From positions 1,054,001 through 1,118,000 of the forward strand of contig OY720103.1 in the NCBI GenBank assembly GCA_963082875.1: DNA of 64,000 bases, in the 5' to 3' direction. Source of the stretch: Corella eumyota (lineage: Eukaryota; Chordata; Ascidiacea; Phlebobranchia; Corellidae). Under the pieces are notes generated by a model, which saw nothing but the letters and a program-made list of their open reading frames with translations, did not search any database and was not told the origin of the DNA. Positions 22,742-34,432 of this stretch are shown here, one piece after another; within the stretch, counting starts at the first letter, position 1, and the number at the start of each line of letters is the position of its first letter. The position numbers and the translations under genes were made by a program.

Positions 22742-23884
22742 TTAATTATTTTGAGCAGCATCATACAAAGTATATTTTGTTATGTTTTTAAATGCTTTAA
22801 TTTGGTTGATAATTGTAGGATCTAAAGTGCAGTGACAATGTAGTTCAGAGAGTTTAGAGCAACGAGATACAAGTTCAAGAAGTGAGTTTTCTACACCAGG
22901 AGGCGCTTTTCTACTTTCATCGATGCCAGTATGAAAACTTATATACTCAAGAGTTGAACTAAAAGTTTTCGCTATATGATCAAGTTCATCTGCTATCCAG
23001 CTGTAGACCTTAAGATTTAACTTAACAAGAGGTATGCCTTGGCATAGCAGTGGTATTATAATGTGTTGAGGCATAGAGATATGAAAGTGGATAATTACTG
23101 AAAGACTGGGATTTGCTACTGAAAGTGATTTCCAAGATTCTGTGTTAATTAACTCATTAAATTTATCACCACGATTGCACATCAGTGAAAGTTCCTTTAG
23201 TTGGACTTGTTGTTTTTCTGATAAGGCTTCCACAACTTCAGAGTTTATGCAATGATAAAAAGTATGCAGTTCTTCTAAGTATTTACAATTTTTAACAAGT
23301 GTTAAAATGCTGTTTGGGGTCACATTATCAACCAGACAAGCATTTTGTATTCGAACAATCCTTAAACCTAGATGATGCTTAGCAAATATTGATATTAATT
23401 CATTATCAAATGGAATATTGCAATAATTTAAATCAATAAACGACACCTCAAATACAATTTCTGATTCAGGTTCTCTTAAAAACAATTTTTTAAGCTTTTC
23501 AAGAATGATATTGCCGTTAAAACACAGAGGGTTACGACCAGTGAAGTTAAAGGAAAATTGCTGGATTTTTTTTTGTTGTATATCTGTTAGTTTTTCTATG
23601 ACATGGTAAGCTCTTTCACGGCTGATTTTTTGTGATTGATTCACGAAGATCTTTACCTCTTTAAGGTCCTTGCAATATCTTTCAATGCACTCGATTGCTC
23701 TTCCTTCTTCATCAACATCAGTATTAAAACAGAACACAAACTTGCTCCATAATTTTGGATGATCAAAACACTCTGACCACCATTTACAAACTAAACTTGC
23801 TTGTAAACGATCATTTACCGGAAGAACAGAAAAAATTTCAACTAAGATGTGCTGGGGTATAGTTGCCCATGATAAATAATCCAT
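22742..23884 (-). CDS. FBXL8: FBXL8-like F-box/LRR protein, intronless
   Basis: A 380-residue frame from ATG at 23884 to the stop at 22742. The F-box occupies about residues 7-50 (IPQHILVEIFSVLPVNDRLQ, ASLVCKWW, PKLW) and recruits SKP1 of an SCF ubiquitin ligase. The rest is a run of degenerate leucine-rich repeats. Blocks match vertebrate FBXL8 in order: CFNGNIILEKL, VDNVTPNSILTLVKNC, VVEALSEK, ESWKSLSVANPSLSV, and the end ELHCHCTLDPTIINQIKAF followed by ITKYTLY (FBXL8 has a CFCVVSHSVLDAF block followed by RTYTLKL). Length equals that of human FBXL8 (about 374). No intron is needed. Substrates cannot be read from sequence. Confidence 0.85.
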   Translation of the reverse strand: MDYLSWATIPQHILVEIFSVLPVNDRLQASLVCKWWSECFDHPKLWSKFVFCFNTDVDEEGRAIECIERYCKDLKEVKIFVNQSQKISRERAYHVIEKLTDIQQKKIQQFSFNFTGRNPLCFNGNIILEKLKKLFLREPESEIVFEVSFIDLNYCNIPFDNELISIFAKHHLGLRIVRIQNACLVDNVTPNSILTLVKNCKYLEELHTFYHCINSEVVEALSEKQQVQLKELSLMCNRGDKFNELINTESWKSLSVANPSLSVIIHFHISMPQHIIIPLLCQGIPLVKLNLKVYSWIADELDHIAKTFSSTLEYISFHTGIDESRKAPPGVENSLLELVSRCSKLSELHCHCTLDPTIINQIKAFKNITKYTLYDAAQNN

Positions 23885-25184
23885 TTGTTAAAATCTTTAT
23901 TTGATACTTTTAGATTTCCACGTCATTTTTAATGCAAAAACACTTTAACAAATTTTAACAAACGTTTTAAACAAAAACACAACAAAATTATAACAAAGCA
24001 GTCTGTAAATAAAAATAAGTGGGTAAGTTACTTATATTAAACTATAATTACTTATATAACTTAGTAAAAAAACAGAACATGTTTTTTTTTCAGAACATGG
24101 ATAAAACAGAACATGTTTAATATTTACAGGCACTAAAGTTCCACGTGTAACTTTTTTTTCCGTTGTTACCTGTTTACTTTAAAAAATGCTTTTTATAATA
24201 ATTTCTGTTGCCAATTCCTTTTCCTTTTTATAATATTCACGTTTATGTATGTATTCCTTTTTGTTTTATTTCTTTTTTTTAAAAGAAAAAGCCGTAATTT
24301 GTTCAAAATTTGGTTAGCCTAAGCGTTAAAAACACAGAAACCCAGGAATGATACGTATTCATACCGAATATGGTTCCAAATCATCAGTGTTTCCATTTAA
24401 AAAAAATGTTTTAATAAAGAGGATAATGATTGAAAGTCCAGGATAATTTAAATATTTTTTAATGATCCAATTTATATTGTTTTTTTTTTGCATTTTAAAT
24501 TAAACAACCTAACCTAAAGTCTATAACAATGTTTTTATGTTATTTACTGGAACATAAAACTCAGCAGTAACTTTAACTTACTTTCTTACTGTTTTATTTA
24601 TATAAAACAACTTTAATTTTAAATCACTTTAGTCAATTTAATATGTTTTTCTTTGTATTTACATAATGCTACGTGTTTAACACACACACAACTCATTTAA
24701 TTTACATCATATGCCATAAAAACAGAAAATGAAGACAGGATTAGAGTTAAAACAAGTTAAATTATCACTAAACAATGTAAAATCAATTGTGCATATTTAA
24801 CAAATAAATTTAGAATTGGTCCTTGAATTAAACAATTTAGCTTTCATACAGTTAGAATTATTAGATAAGAAATATAACAGAGTTTTCTAATATAACATAT
24901 ATTATTTCTACCCGCAAAACAAAAAAATATTAAGTGAATAGTTCAGGTTTTATATAAAAAACTTTGGTTTACATGTACATTTCATTAAAATGTTGTTAAG
25001 AAAATCTTGATTTAGGTTTACAGAAATAAAATGAGCAATTGTAAAAGCTTTTTTATAAACAAACTAAAAATATTATACCAATAGGAAGTTAAAAATATCA
25101 TACCAATAAGAATTTAAAAAGCCAAAACTATCTATGTACAAGCATTAGCATGATAAATTGTCAAAGTTTACTGTTACATTTCAT
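23885..25184. other. Intergenic: FBXL8 upstream and caspase 3' region
   Basis: About 1.3 kb of AT-rich sequence without convincing coding potential. It contains AGAACATG direct repeats at about 24075-24118 and simple T- and A-runs. The caspase 3' UTR must lie at its right end. No RNA gene or mobile element was recognised. Confidence 0.6.
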
Positions 25185-28100
25185 TTAGTCTGAAATGGGC
25201 AAGAAGACCAATTTCTTTTGCAGAAAGCTTCTAACTTCACACAACTGGACATAAATCTCAGTTCCAGTAGTGTGTTCTTTGGATTGTACTTGCTGGTTAA
25301 CCTAAAAAAATTGTTTATTTTTAAAAAAAGTTGATCTATATATGATTGGTTAAGGAAACGATATTGTATAATTTAGAAGCCTTTAAAACAAGATAATGTG
25401 GCAAGCAAAATTACTTTAGAGAAATGTTAGTTGCAGACAATTTACAACAATTAAAATGAAGTAAAAGGCAAATCAATCAACTACTGTACAATATAGGACT
25501 TAAACCCATTAAATTTATTAATTATAATGGCTATGCTTACCTTTGTGAGAATGCTGGCAAGGTCTTCTTTATGAACATCCTTGGTTAATACCTTGATAAA
25601 TGCAGTAACATACCAAGATCCTTTTGTGCAGTCCCTGTAGGCCTTTGTACCTGCAAGTAATTCACAATTATTTTATAATTTATAAACATAAATGTTATTA
25701 ATCCAAGATTGAAATTTAAAAACTAATCAAGCCAATGTCTAAACTTTAAAGCCATGTGCAATATTACTGGTGGTAAATATTTGGCAAAAAGCACACATTG
25801 CTTACTATATCTATATTAGTCAATGTCTAAGTTTTCTTTTATTAACTTGTTTTAAACTAATCTTAATACAAACATTTTTTTTTGTATTTATCTTTATCCT
25901 CGATGTGGGAAAGTCGAATGCGAGACTTAAACACAGAGTAACATCAGTTACTCCAACCCAGTCTCGAGTTGCCTGTGGCAGTTTGGGATATTATAGATTA
26001 TAAATGCCCGGTAATTATGCTGCTGATTAAGTGCTGGCTCAGCAAGGGTTCATACCATTTATAGCGCCTTACTCAAGGGTGCTACAGCATGAGCTCAGTG
26101 GGGATTGAACCCATGACCTCATGTGTGGTGTAGAAAGTGTTCTTACCACTACACCGTGCTGCCGGTGTTGTATATGAATTTCATTTGTTTTACCTGGTGA
26201 AGTGCAGAAAGCCATAATCATGTCTCTGTAGTGGAAGGCCGGATGATTTCGTTGCTCTGGAGCCATATTATTAGGAGTTTGAGGAGTGGGAGGAGTAGTG
26301 GGAGTTTGAACATGATTTTGATCTTCCGGAATGGCCGTCGTATCACTCTCAATACTCATTCTTGTGATAACTAGATTAAGAAATGAAACAAAAATGGGGA
26401 TTTAAAAATTCAAAAATACACAAACAAATTCAAAAAAAGATACACAATAAAGTATACTGGTGCCCAAAACCTTGATAAAACAAGTTAAGTTTTACTGTTA
26501 CAGCAATTAATAAAATAGTTTTACCATTAAATTCTAAAAGAAAGCAACTTACATTGTGGACCAATTGTGCTACTGTTATCATCATCATGTTTATCATCCA
26601 CTTCCATATCTAGAATGGGTTGTGCATCCGAAGCCACATTAGATTGTTTTGTTACTATATTTAAAAATAAAAGAACTGTAAACCGTATGTTTGTACATGT
26701 CTTTTCAGAATCAGGTAATAGTTGTTACCCGACCAGGTCTTGAGTTTACTTTTTATAACTTTCCGATAATTAAAAAACTATTTGTTTTTGCCTAAGCGGA
26801 AACTATAGCACCTTTTGCAAAGAAGCTACAATATAGATGCAGCAAGGGTTTAAGCCCAGGACCACATGTAGTAAAGCTTAGTGTTCATAACACTACACAA
26901 GTGTAAGGAGAAATAATTTCTAATAAAAGGATATTTAAATAATAAATACCTGCTCGGCAGAACTGGAACATGAAACATTTTGGTTTGTTTTTCAACAATT
27001 CACAGTTGTTCTGTGATAGAACATCCAACACACTTTTCACTGACACTTGGTTCAAATCTTGGCCAAGAAAGAAGTCCTCACCATGTTCTAGAAAAGAAAT
27101 CACAAATATATTTATTATGGAATAAAATTTTAAACTATAACCTTACTAAAAAAAACTTGAAATAAATATTAACTTACTTATTTCTCCATGACTGCCAATA
27201 AAAATAAAAACAGCAGAAGCTTTAGTGTTTTTAGTTGAACAAGCAAACTCTCTTAAGCTTTGTTCTATTTCCTAAAAACAAAAATTTAGTATAAATATAT
27301 ATGTAAATAATACCAGGTTAAGCTAGACAAATTACTTGGATCCTATGTCTGAATTATAAAACACTTAGCAGATAGGTCTTTAAATTAAAAGTTATGTATT
27401 ACTACTTATACTTTATATACATGATACAATTAACAAGTTTTCTCTCTCAAAGCAAATTATTCAAAGACCGAAGTAGTCAATTTTTATTTAATACTCAGTT
27501 ATGTTTAAACTTCAAACCTCTTTTGTTGACACTTTATAATTCTGTTAGTAATAATAAATATAACATGTTGTGTTTATTAACAATGCTTTTGGAAACTACC
27601 ATACCAAATATTTGTTGGCATAAATCATTAACTTAGCTTTGTTTAACTTAGAAAGGTTTTAATATTTTACTGATGCTTTCTTGTTGACTATCAACTCCGC
27701 TTCAAACCCAAGTTTTTTCAGTGCATTCTGCAAATCAACCCCATCCTTGATGGCCCCGGCTCGATTCAATCTTGGATCTTGGAACTCATAGTTGTTTATC
27801 AAGAGAGCTCGGTTTTTGCTTGCTTTCATTGGATAAGCCTATTAAAAATACACTAATATCAAGAAACTAAATTTGTATATTGAACAACATTGTAAAGATC
27901 TTTTCTCCATGTGTATTTATTTAATATGTTAACTTCACAGCTTAAATATAGAGTAACATTTGTTACCCGAATCAAATCTTGAGTTAACTTTGGCAACCCT
28001 ATAGTTAGTAAAGACTATTATTATAGTATTAATATTTGTATAGAAAAATTGGGACCCTACTAAAAAAAGCTTTAAGTTAAGTTGGTAAATAAATACTTGT

Positions 28101-30241
28101 TGTTTTTTAAATAGAAACAGTTTTACAACCTCATAACTAGAAACTCCACCATTGAAAACTTTTCTTTTAAATGCAAATTCCCCGTTCCAACTAAAATCTG
28201 AGTTGTCAAAAAACCTGAAGTTGGATTGAATATAACTCCCATCTAAAAAAATTGGTTATTAACTTACTTAAATTAAAAGCAAGAGTTTTAAAACAAATAT
28301 GTATGTTAATATCCATCTTCACCTATTTTGTTATTGTTTAAACTTAATAAACAAGAAAGGTTTTTCTAAAGATAATTGAAATTAACCTGAAGTTTTAATC
28401 CATTCTGTTTCATCATTTAAATCCTTTCCTCCATATTGCTTAGCTACAAAATATTATGTTTGAATTGTTAATTATTAATCAGTGTTTAAGTATATTTTAT
28501 AGTCTTAAAAATGTGAAAACAATTTCGTTATTTTTAAACCCCTTAATCACTTTTATATATTGATTTAAAACTAGATCTTACTGTTCATTGTTATGGTTGC
28601 ACCCCTGTTATCAAAGGTTGCCTGCCCTCCCACATTGGTTTGGCTAAAGTCCCCACCAGATATGTTAATAGTTGGAGGCGTCCAAGCTGGCATTTCTTTA
28701 AAAAAATTCAACAACATATTTCATTATATTACTTGTTATGTAGTCATTATATCTATTTGTAATATAATGAATAGATAAGGTAAGACGCATTGAATGCCTA
28801 TTCTTACAATATGACCACTTAAGTTTTTGCTTTTGGATTCGAGATATCGTTAGAATAATACACATGACTTACTTACACCATATAAGAATATAATATAAAG
28901 CTTTTATAAACTTAGATCAGTTTAGTGTTGCAATTAAATATTAAACTAAAACATTTTGGGCTCTAAATTTTTATTAAAATGTTTAAATTACTATAAAATT
29001 AATTTTTATCACCTCCAAAAACATCTTGTCCAACATTCCTTAAAAAAACAAAAAAGTAATTAACAATATTAATTAACAATTTATCTTAAATATTTTATTA
29101 AAAAACTAATTGTCAAAATGTTAAATAAAAGTTAAATTAGGTAGTTTCCTGTTTTTGTAGTATGCTAAGTAAGTACAATACCTTTATCATACTGCTACAG
29201 AGAATACAAAGGAAACTGGAAAGTCAATAGGCTGTTTTTGTTTTATTGTTTATTAAGGGTCCTTTGTTTTTTGGAATTTTTTAAACTTTAATATTGTTAA
29301 ACATAAAATAATATAACTCATACCCATTTAATGGAGAAACATCAACTCCAGTAGCATCCGACTGAATAGTATGATCTGCCATTTTTCTTAACAGTTGAAT
29401 TGCTTTAGCATTACCATCTTTCCCAGCCATACATATTTTCAAGTTGATCTGAATTTTTGTAAAAATAAACAATAAAAACTTAATTAAACACACTGTACCT
29501 AATTAAAAAAAAAAACATGATTTTATGTAGTAAAGCCAAGTGTGGCAACCACTAAATTATGCCACAGACTTAGGTGTTTTATGCAAAAATGTACAGTCAT
29601 TATCAACTAATTGACCAATTACTTAAAAAAAATGCACATATACTGTAGGCCTATTTTTACACAGATTTAATTTATCTAAATCTAAAAGTTACCTTATTTA
29701 ATTCGGGGTAGATTACTTCTGTCAAAACACGATCTTGAGTTAGGGTTCTGAGTCTGCTCTGCTCAGCGGTAGCTATTTCAGCAGCTGATCTAATGTCACC
29801 TGTTGTCATAATTTAAAATAACTTTAAGTATGTTAAAATTTGCATTAAAAAAAAAGTGAATTTTTTTAGATATTACCAAAGGGCAAGCTGATAAGTTTTC
29901 AAACAATTCATCTATTATGTTTACTTATCCACAATAAAGTAAAAAAATAGTGTAAAGTAGTGGTTAGATCACTAAATTAGTACATGAGATCCTGGGTTAA
30001 ATTCCAAATGATTCGTTGGATCACCCAGGTTAATTAAAATTAATAATATTATAAACTACCAACATTAACCCAAACTGGGTTGGGGCAACATAACTCTTTA
30101 AAGACAAATAAAAGTAAAAATCTACAAATTTGCAATTTTCATACTCAGCCATAAAGCATTCACGGTATCAATTTTTGTGACATTGACATCATGAAGAAAC
30201 TTTTTGAAACGCTGAAAATCGTCGTTCCCACTTTCATCCAT
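25185..30241 (-). CDS. Caspase (cysteine protease) with long N-terminal prodomain, 14 exons
   Basis: Exons (minus): 30241-30145, 29799-29693, 29448-29324, 29038-29013, 28695-28582, 28443-28387, 28242-28130, 27838-27671, 27271-27178, 27087-26950, 26654-26553, 26370-26194, 25650-25541, 25301-25185. All introns are GT-AG and the phases close to 514 residues plus stop. The p20 part starts with NRALLINNYEFQD and has RAG at the S1 arginine, catalytic His in IGSHGE, and catalytic Cys in QFCRA (usually QACRG/QACQG). An acidic, Pro/Thr-rich linker follows, with likely Asp cleavage sites, then the p10 part (FHYRDMIMAFCTSPG, YRDCTKGSWYVTAFIKVL) with the S1 Arg and GSWY. The first about 110 residues are predicted helical and could be a diverged death-fold (CARD-like, with KDGNAKAIQLLRKM); this is inference. 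A Gly/Asn-rich motif lies between prodomain and p20. Long prodomain suggests an initiator or inflammatory type. Orthology to one vertebrate caspase cannot be given. Confidence 0.92.
25877..26165 (-). mobile_element. tRNA-derived SINE, full-length copy 7, next to a caspase splice donor
   Basis: Complete family copy in a caspase intron. Its tRNA-like head ends only about 30 bases from the donor site of caspase exon 12 (exon ends at 26194). Reading through the donor would add a SINE-encoded tail (HGVVVRTLSTPHMRSWVQSP) seen as an open frame; that frame is not the gene's product. Confidence 0.87.
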
Positions 30242-32885
30242 TTTTAGCAACGTTAGTGTTAAAACACGAACCAGCTATTTACGGAATTAGTAAATGTAAA
30301 GAAGCAGATTTAAATTATCTTTTCTAAACTTTCAATTTTTAGCCTATTCAGAAAATTATCTAATTATTGTCCTACATGTAAAATATAACAGAAAATTAAT
30401 TGTAAAAATAAACTGGTAAATCATGAAGTTTGAGAAATTATTTCAAGTTTTTCAGACGTCATATTTTCTGCTATGTGTATCCAAATGCCCGATATTTATA
30501 ACAAAAAAAGCTTTAATATTTAACAAAGTAAATAATAAACCATAATTTACTACTAAAAATCAAATTAATTTTCTGTAATTGCTAGAAATATATGTTTTAA
30601 TTTTCCCAAGCAAACATTTTAAAAAAATCGGAAATAGTAATTTACCGAAAGGGAAATCCCCGACCGGGAAGATTTTCATCAATACGATCATTTTCCATTA
30701 CAAAAAATAAATATTTTTTATAATTAAAAAATTTAAATAAGCATTTAATATAAAAATGATTATAAAAATTTTTTTTTTGTGATGAAAAATATGCAAAACC
30801 TTAATTCTTTAATAATGGTGAATTTTTTTCAAATTTTTTTCTATATTACACTACCGACCTATTACCGAAAACTATTTGTTCAAGTGGACGTTTTACAGAA
30901 CTTTATAAGCTAAAAAACACCATTTTATCAACAATTTGAGACATTTTAGATTAACCACTTAAATCCTAACTTTTTTTGAAAATTGCTTTAAATTAATGAA
31001 AAAAATGGACCAAAATTTTGTTAAAAATTTTTTTGTTCTTTAGAATCTTTTCATTCGTTAGAAAGGTTTTCGATATTATATGCTGATATTGGCTGAACTT
31101 GCGCAACAAAATCATTAATTTAAAACCCTTTTTAATAAAAACATGTTGTTTTTAAAATGTTCTGATAAAGATTTTTGCAAGCCTTATATAATATTGATTG
31201 ACATGCTCTTGTAAACATACGCAAAAATAACAATATCAGCTACGTTAATATGTCAATCAAATTGACCATTAGTAAATACTACTTTTACTCTTCTACCAAA
31301 AACATAGTTGAGATTCAGTATTTACTTTGTAAGCGATAAGAAATTCGACGTTTAAGTGTCGTTTAAGTTACTTTACAAACAAGTTCTTAAACCAATGATT
31401 AGACAAACCCCCGTCAAGGTACTTGTTTTCTTTAAGGGGGCAAAGCTAAAAAGTGTAACCGTGATTAAGGATATTAACTTACTAGTGGTTAGGATAAAAC
31501 CTATAGCTACTGTATACCGAATGTGTTCTTATATAAACGTTAGTGAAGTGTTTAATCTTTTTATTATTAGGAACAAGTCGACATCTATTTGTACTTGTTG
31601 GCGTTATCAGGAAATCTATCAACACTGTTAACGTATAGGTATAAAAGAAGGATTGTAAAAACCTTTAAATCCACAAGAAAAGTTTACAAACCAGTGTATG
31701 TATAGTTTATCTATATGTTGATAATACGTGCCAAGATTGGTTAAAGTAATGTTTGCTATATTAAGCGAGAACGCGCACTTGTGTTATAACAGACTTGTTA
31801 AACGAATATAGGTAAATAATGGGCACATGTGGACTAGGTCATGGATGTACAAAATACGTGAGTCACTTAATGAAATATCACGAAAATATTATAGAATTGA
31901 ATTAAGTGCGGAATCAAATCGAATATTAGAGTGGTAAATGTAACAACATAAACGACGTAAACATCACGTTAACGAAATGACGTTATCGCCGAAAGAGCTC
32001 ATGCCCTTGAAAACGCATTTCAAACTTTTCATAAAAGGTTTAGTAAAAATTTCACGTTAAAAGGTTTATTTAAAAACAGTTGGCAATTTCCACTGATGCC
32101 TTGAATTTTTTTGCTCCAATCTTTAGTTTTTAGCATAATTATAATAAATGACATGTAATTAACAGCATCATAAGTACATGAATATATATGAGAGATACAC
32201 AAATGCTTTAATAATTTATAAATCACGTTGTATTCTTTGTAATGGGCTACACTTTTTCCCAGTTTTTCTTGTCTTAATTTTGTTGATAATTGGCGCAAAT
32301 TTCCGTACGTGTTTAATTATTAATAAGCCATGTAACATGTTTCTGGTAGGACGATTGAAAATATTGATTATCAGTTAAGTTATACATCAGGCGTTTGATT
32401 ATCTTATTGCAAGTTCCTACTCAAACTAATATACAACATGTAACATATTTTGAAAAAAAATTTCCCTAAGAAAAATAAAGAAGTTGTTATGTGGCATTTA
32501 ATAATAAAAAATTGTTTAAAAGTTTAGGATTCTGACATTAATATTTTATCAAATTTAACACCCGTTTGTTATGTTATTCTGATCGTATCAGCCCGCTTCT
32601 TTAAATTTTAACATCTTGTAATCGTCGCTCTTCTAAACATGCCAATCTTATGATGTACATGCATTATAGAAATGTTATATTAATAATGGATCATGGGTAA
32701 ATTATCTAAACATAATAAAAGTCGTGTAAAAAAGATAAATATAACATGGTCCGCAAACATCTGCAGATATTGCTTTTTATTCCTACTTTGCAAGGAATTT
32801 AATATTTCTAAATTTGCATACAACAAATATATATAAATATGGGTAAATATTTATTACGATTCTGTATTAGATTTTATTTATTAAA

Positions 32886-32969
32886 ATAAAAATAAGGAGA
32901 GATGTTGCAAAGAGATATAACAGATTTGAGGTTGTGGTAGCTATATCTCTTTGCAATTCTAATTTTTAT
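32886..32969. ncRNA. Hairpin, candidate microRNA precursor
   Basis: TTGCAAAGAGATATA (32905-32919) pairs perfectly with TATATCTCTTTGCAA (32942-32956) across a 22-base loop. After an asymmetric internal loop the stem continues with ATAAAAAT (32886-32893) against ATTTTTAT (32962-32969). Size and shape fit a pre-miRNA of about 84 nt. No known miRNA seed was recognised, so this is a structure-based candidate only. A tiny foldback transposon remnant is an alternative. Confidence 0.35.
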
Positions 32970-34408
32970 ATCAATAAATATGCGTTTTGTTAATGTATCG
33001 GAAGGTTAAAGAAATGTTTTTTAATGTCATCGCCAATAAGTTTAAAAGTTCATTCTGCCATAAGATCTGTGTCTGTCATTCGGTTCGTGTTAACATTAAA
33101 ACAATATCCGATTCGCAATCGCCAATGTTGATCTGGCGCTAATTAAGGAACGCTTGTTATTAAGATCATTCAACGCGTATGGATTAAACAAATAAGGATA
33201 TCAACTAAACGTGGTTCAAATGTAGTATCACATCCATTAACACTCGGTTAATCTGTATTTTTACATACATGGAATGATTGAATATGAAAATATTGTTATT
33301 ACAATACCAGTTGTAAACTTGCAGCAACTACAAGTTCGATTTTGTGACTACCTCCAACTATATATAATATTTAAATTGATTTAATTAAGGACAAGTTAGA
33401 GGAATTTCATCCAGCTGATATACGACTATTATTTGGCTGTTAATTTGTGCTCATTCTACATATAATGACATCCCCCAGCATATAGCTTTGTGCTGTCGTT
33501 CGGTTAACAATGCAACGTAACAGGTAATTACGATTCTTATGGGATTTTGTAATTGTCAAATAAAGGAGATTTGAGTTGGATACAATCACGCTACAGTTGC
33601 GCTCTCTAATTCCCTTTGTTAGCACAAAACTTAAAACAAAAGGTTCGTCCAAGACTAATGATCTCAAGACAGCGTGGCAGTTTTCAATACGATTTGATGC
33701 CTTTTGTTTTCTAAGGGGATTATCGCTAAATCGTTCGAAATTCGACGCAAATTTAATTCGTCAAATTGGAGTTTTCCTCGATTTGTTTCAATAGGAGTTA
33801 CGCGCTGATTCGCGAAGTCTATCAAGAGATTAGATTCGTTAACAAATGAATAAGTAACGACAACGGACAACTGCAAGATATCTTGCAATTAATTAAACTC
33901 CTCTTAAAATAATTTCAAGTACACATGTTTTTCTAATAACATTTCTTAAAAAATTGACGTGTCCAATTTAAAACTAATAAGTTGTAACTTGTAAGATATG
34001 TATTAAAAACGCGTGTTTACGTAATTCCATCAGTATAAAGTGCTTATGTATTGTTTGTATATTGTAAAGCTAGTGTAATCGGTCGTGTAAAATTCTCATA
34101 CATTTCTAGTGCCACGCGTTTGACCAATGCAAAAACGATAGCAACCCTTTTAAATATAACTTGTGCCTAAATTTTAATTTGATGCATAGTAATAAATACA
34201 TTACAGACCAAGCAAGTAAAGAAATTTGTGTATTAAGAAAGTGTCTAAAAACGATATTTTATATTTTTGTAAGTGTTAAGTTAAGTAGGACGTATAAAGG
34301 GATGTAACACTCTTTAATTTGTCGAAGTAGTTCCGAGTTAGGCCGGGGTGCGAAAAGCGTCAACTTTTTCTGGTAACAAAAACCTAGCCACGTTACTTTC
34401 CAAACGGA

Positions 34409-34432
34409 TGTTATATTGATATCAATATAACA
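34409..34432. promoter_or_regulatory. 24-bp perfect palindrome with double Onecut-like core
   Basis: The sequence is perfectly self-complementary around 34420/34421. Its core TATTGATATCAATA contains two opposed ATTGAT-type sites, which fit the known preference of Onecut/HNF6 (CUT plus homeodomain) factors. It lies about 1.85 kb upstream of the Irx start codon. Function is inference. Confidence 0.35.

Noticed and set aside
21355-23884. FBXL8-COPE operon
   Set aside because: The gap of about 490 bases contains an FBXL8 poly(A) signal; ascidian operons usually have very short gaps.
26069-26359. Frame ending in HGVVVRTLSTPHMRSWVQSP as a gene product
   Set aside because: The first part is caspase exon 12; the second part is read-through into an antisense SINE beyond a good GT donor. 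The same RTL-TPH-RSWVQSPL string appears at 11283-11540 from another SINE copy.
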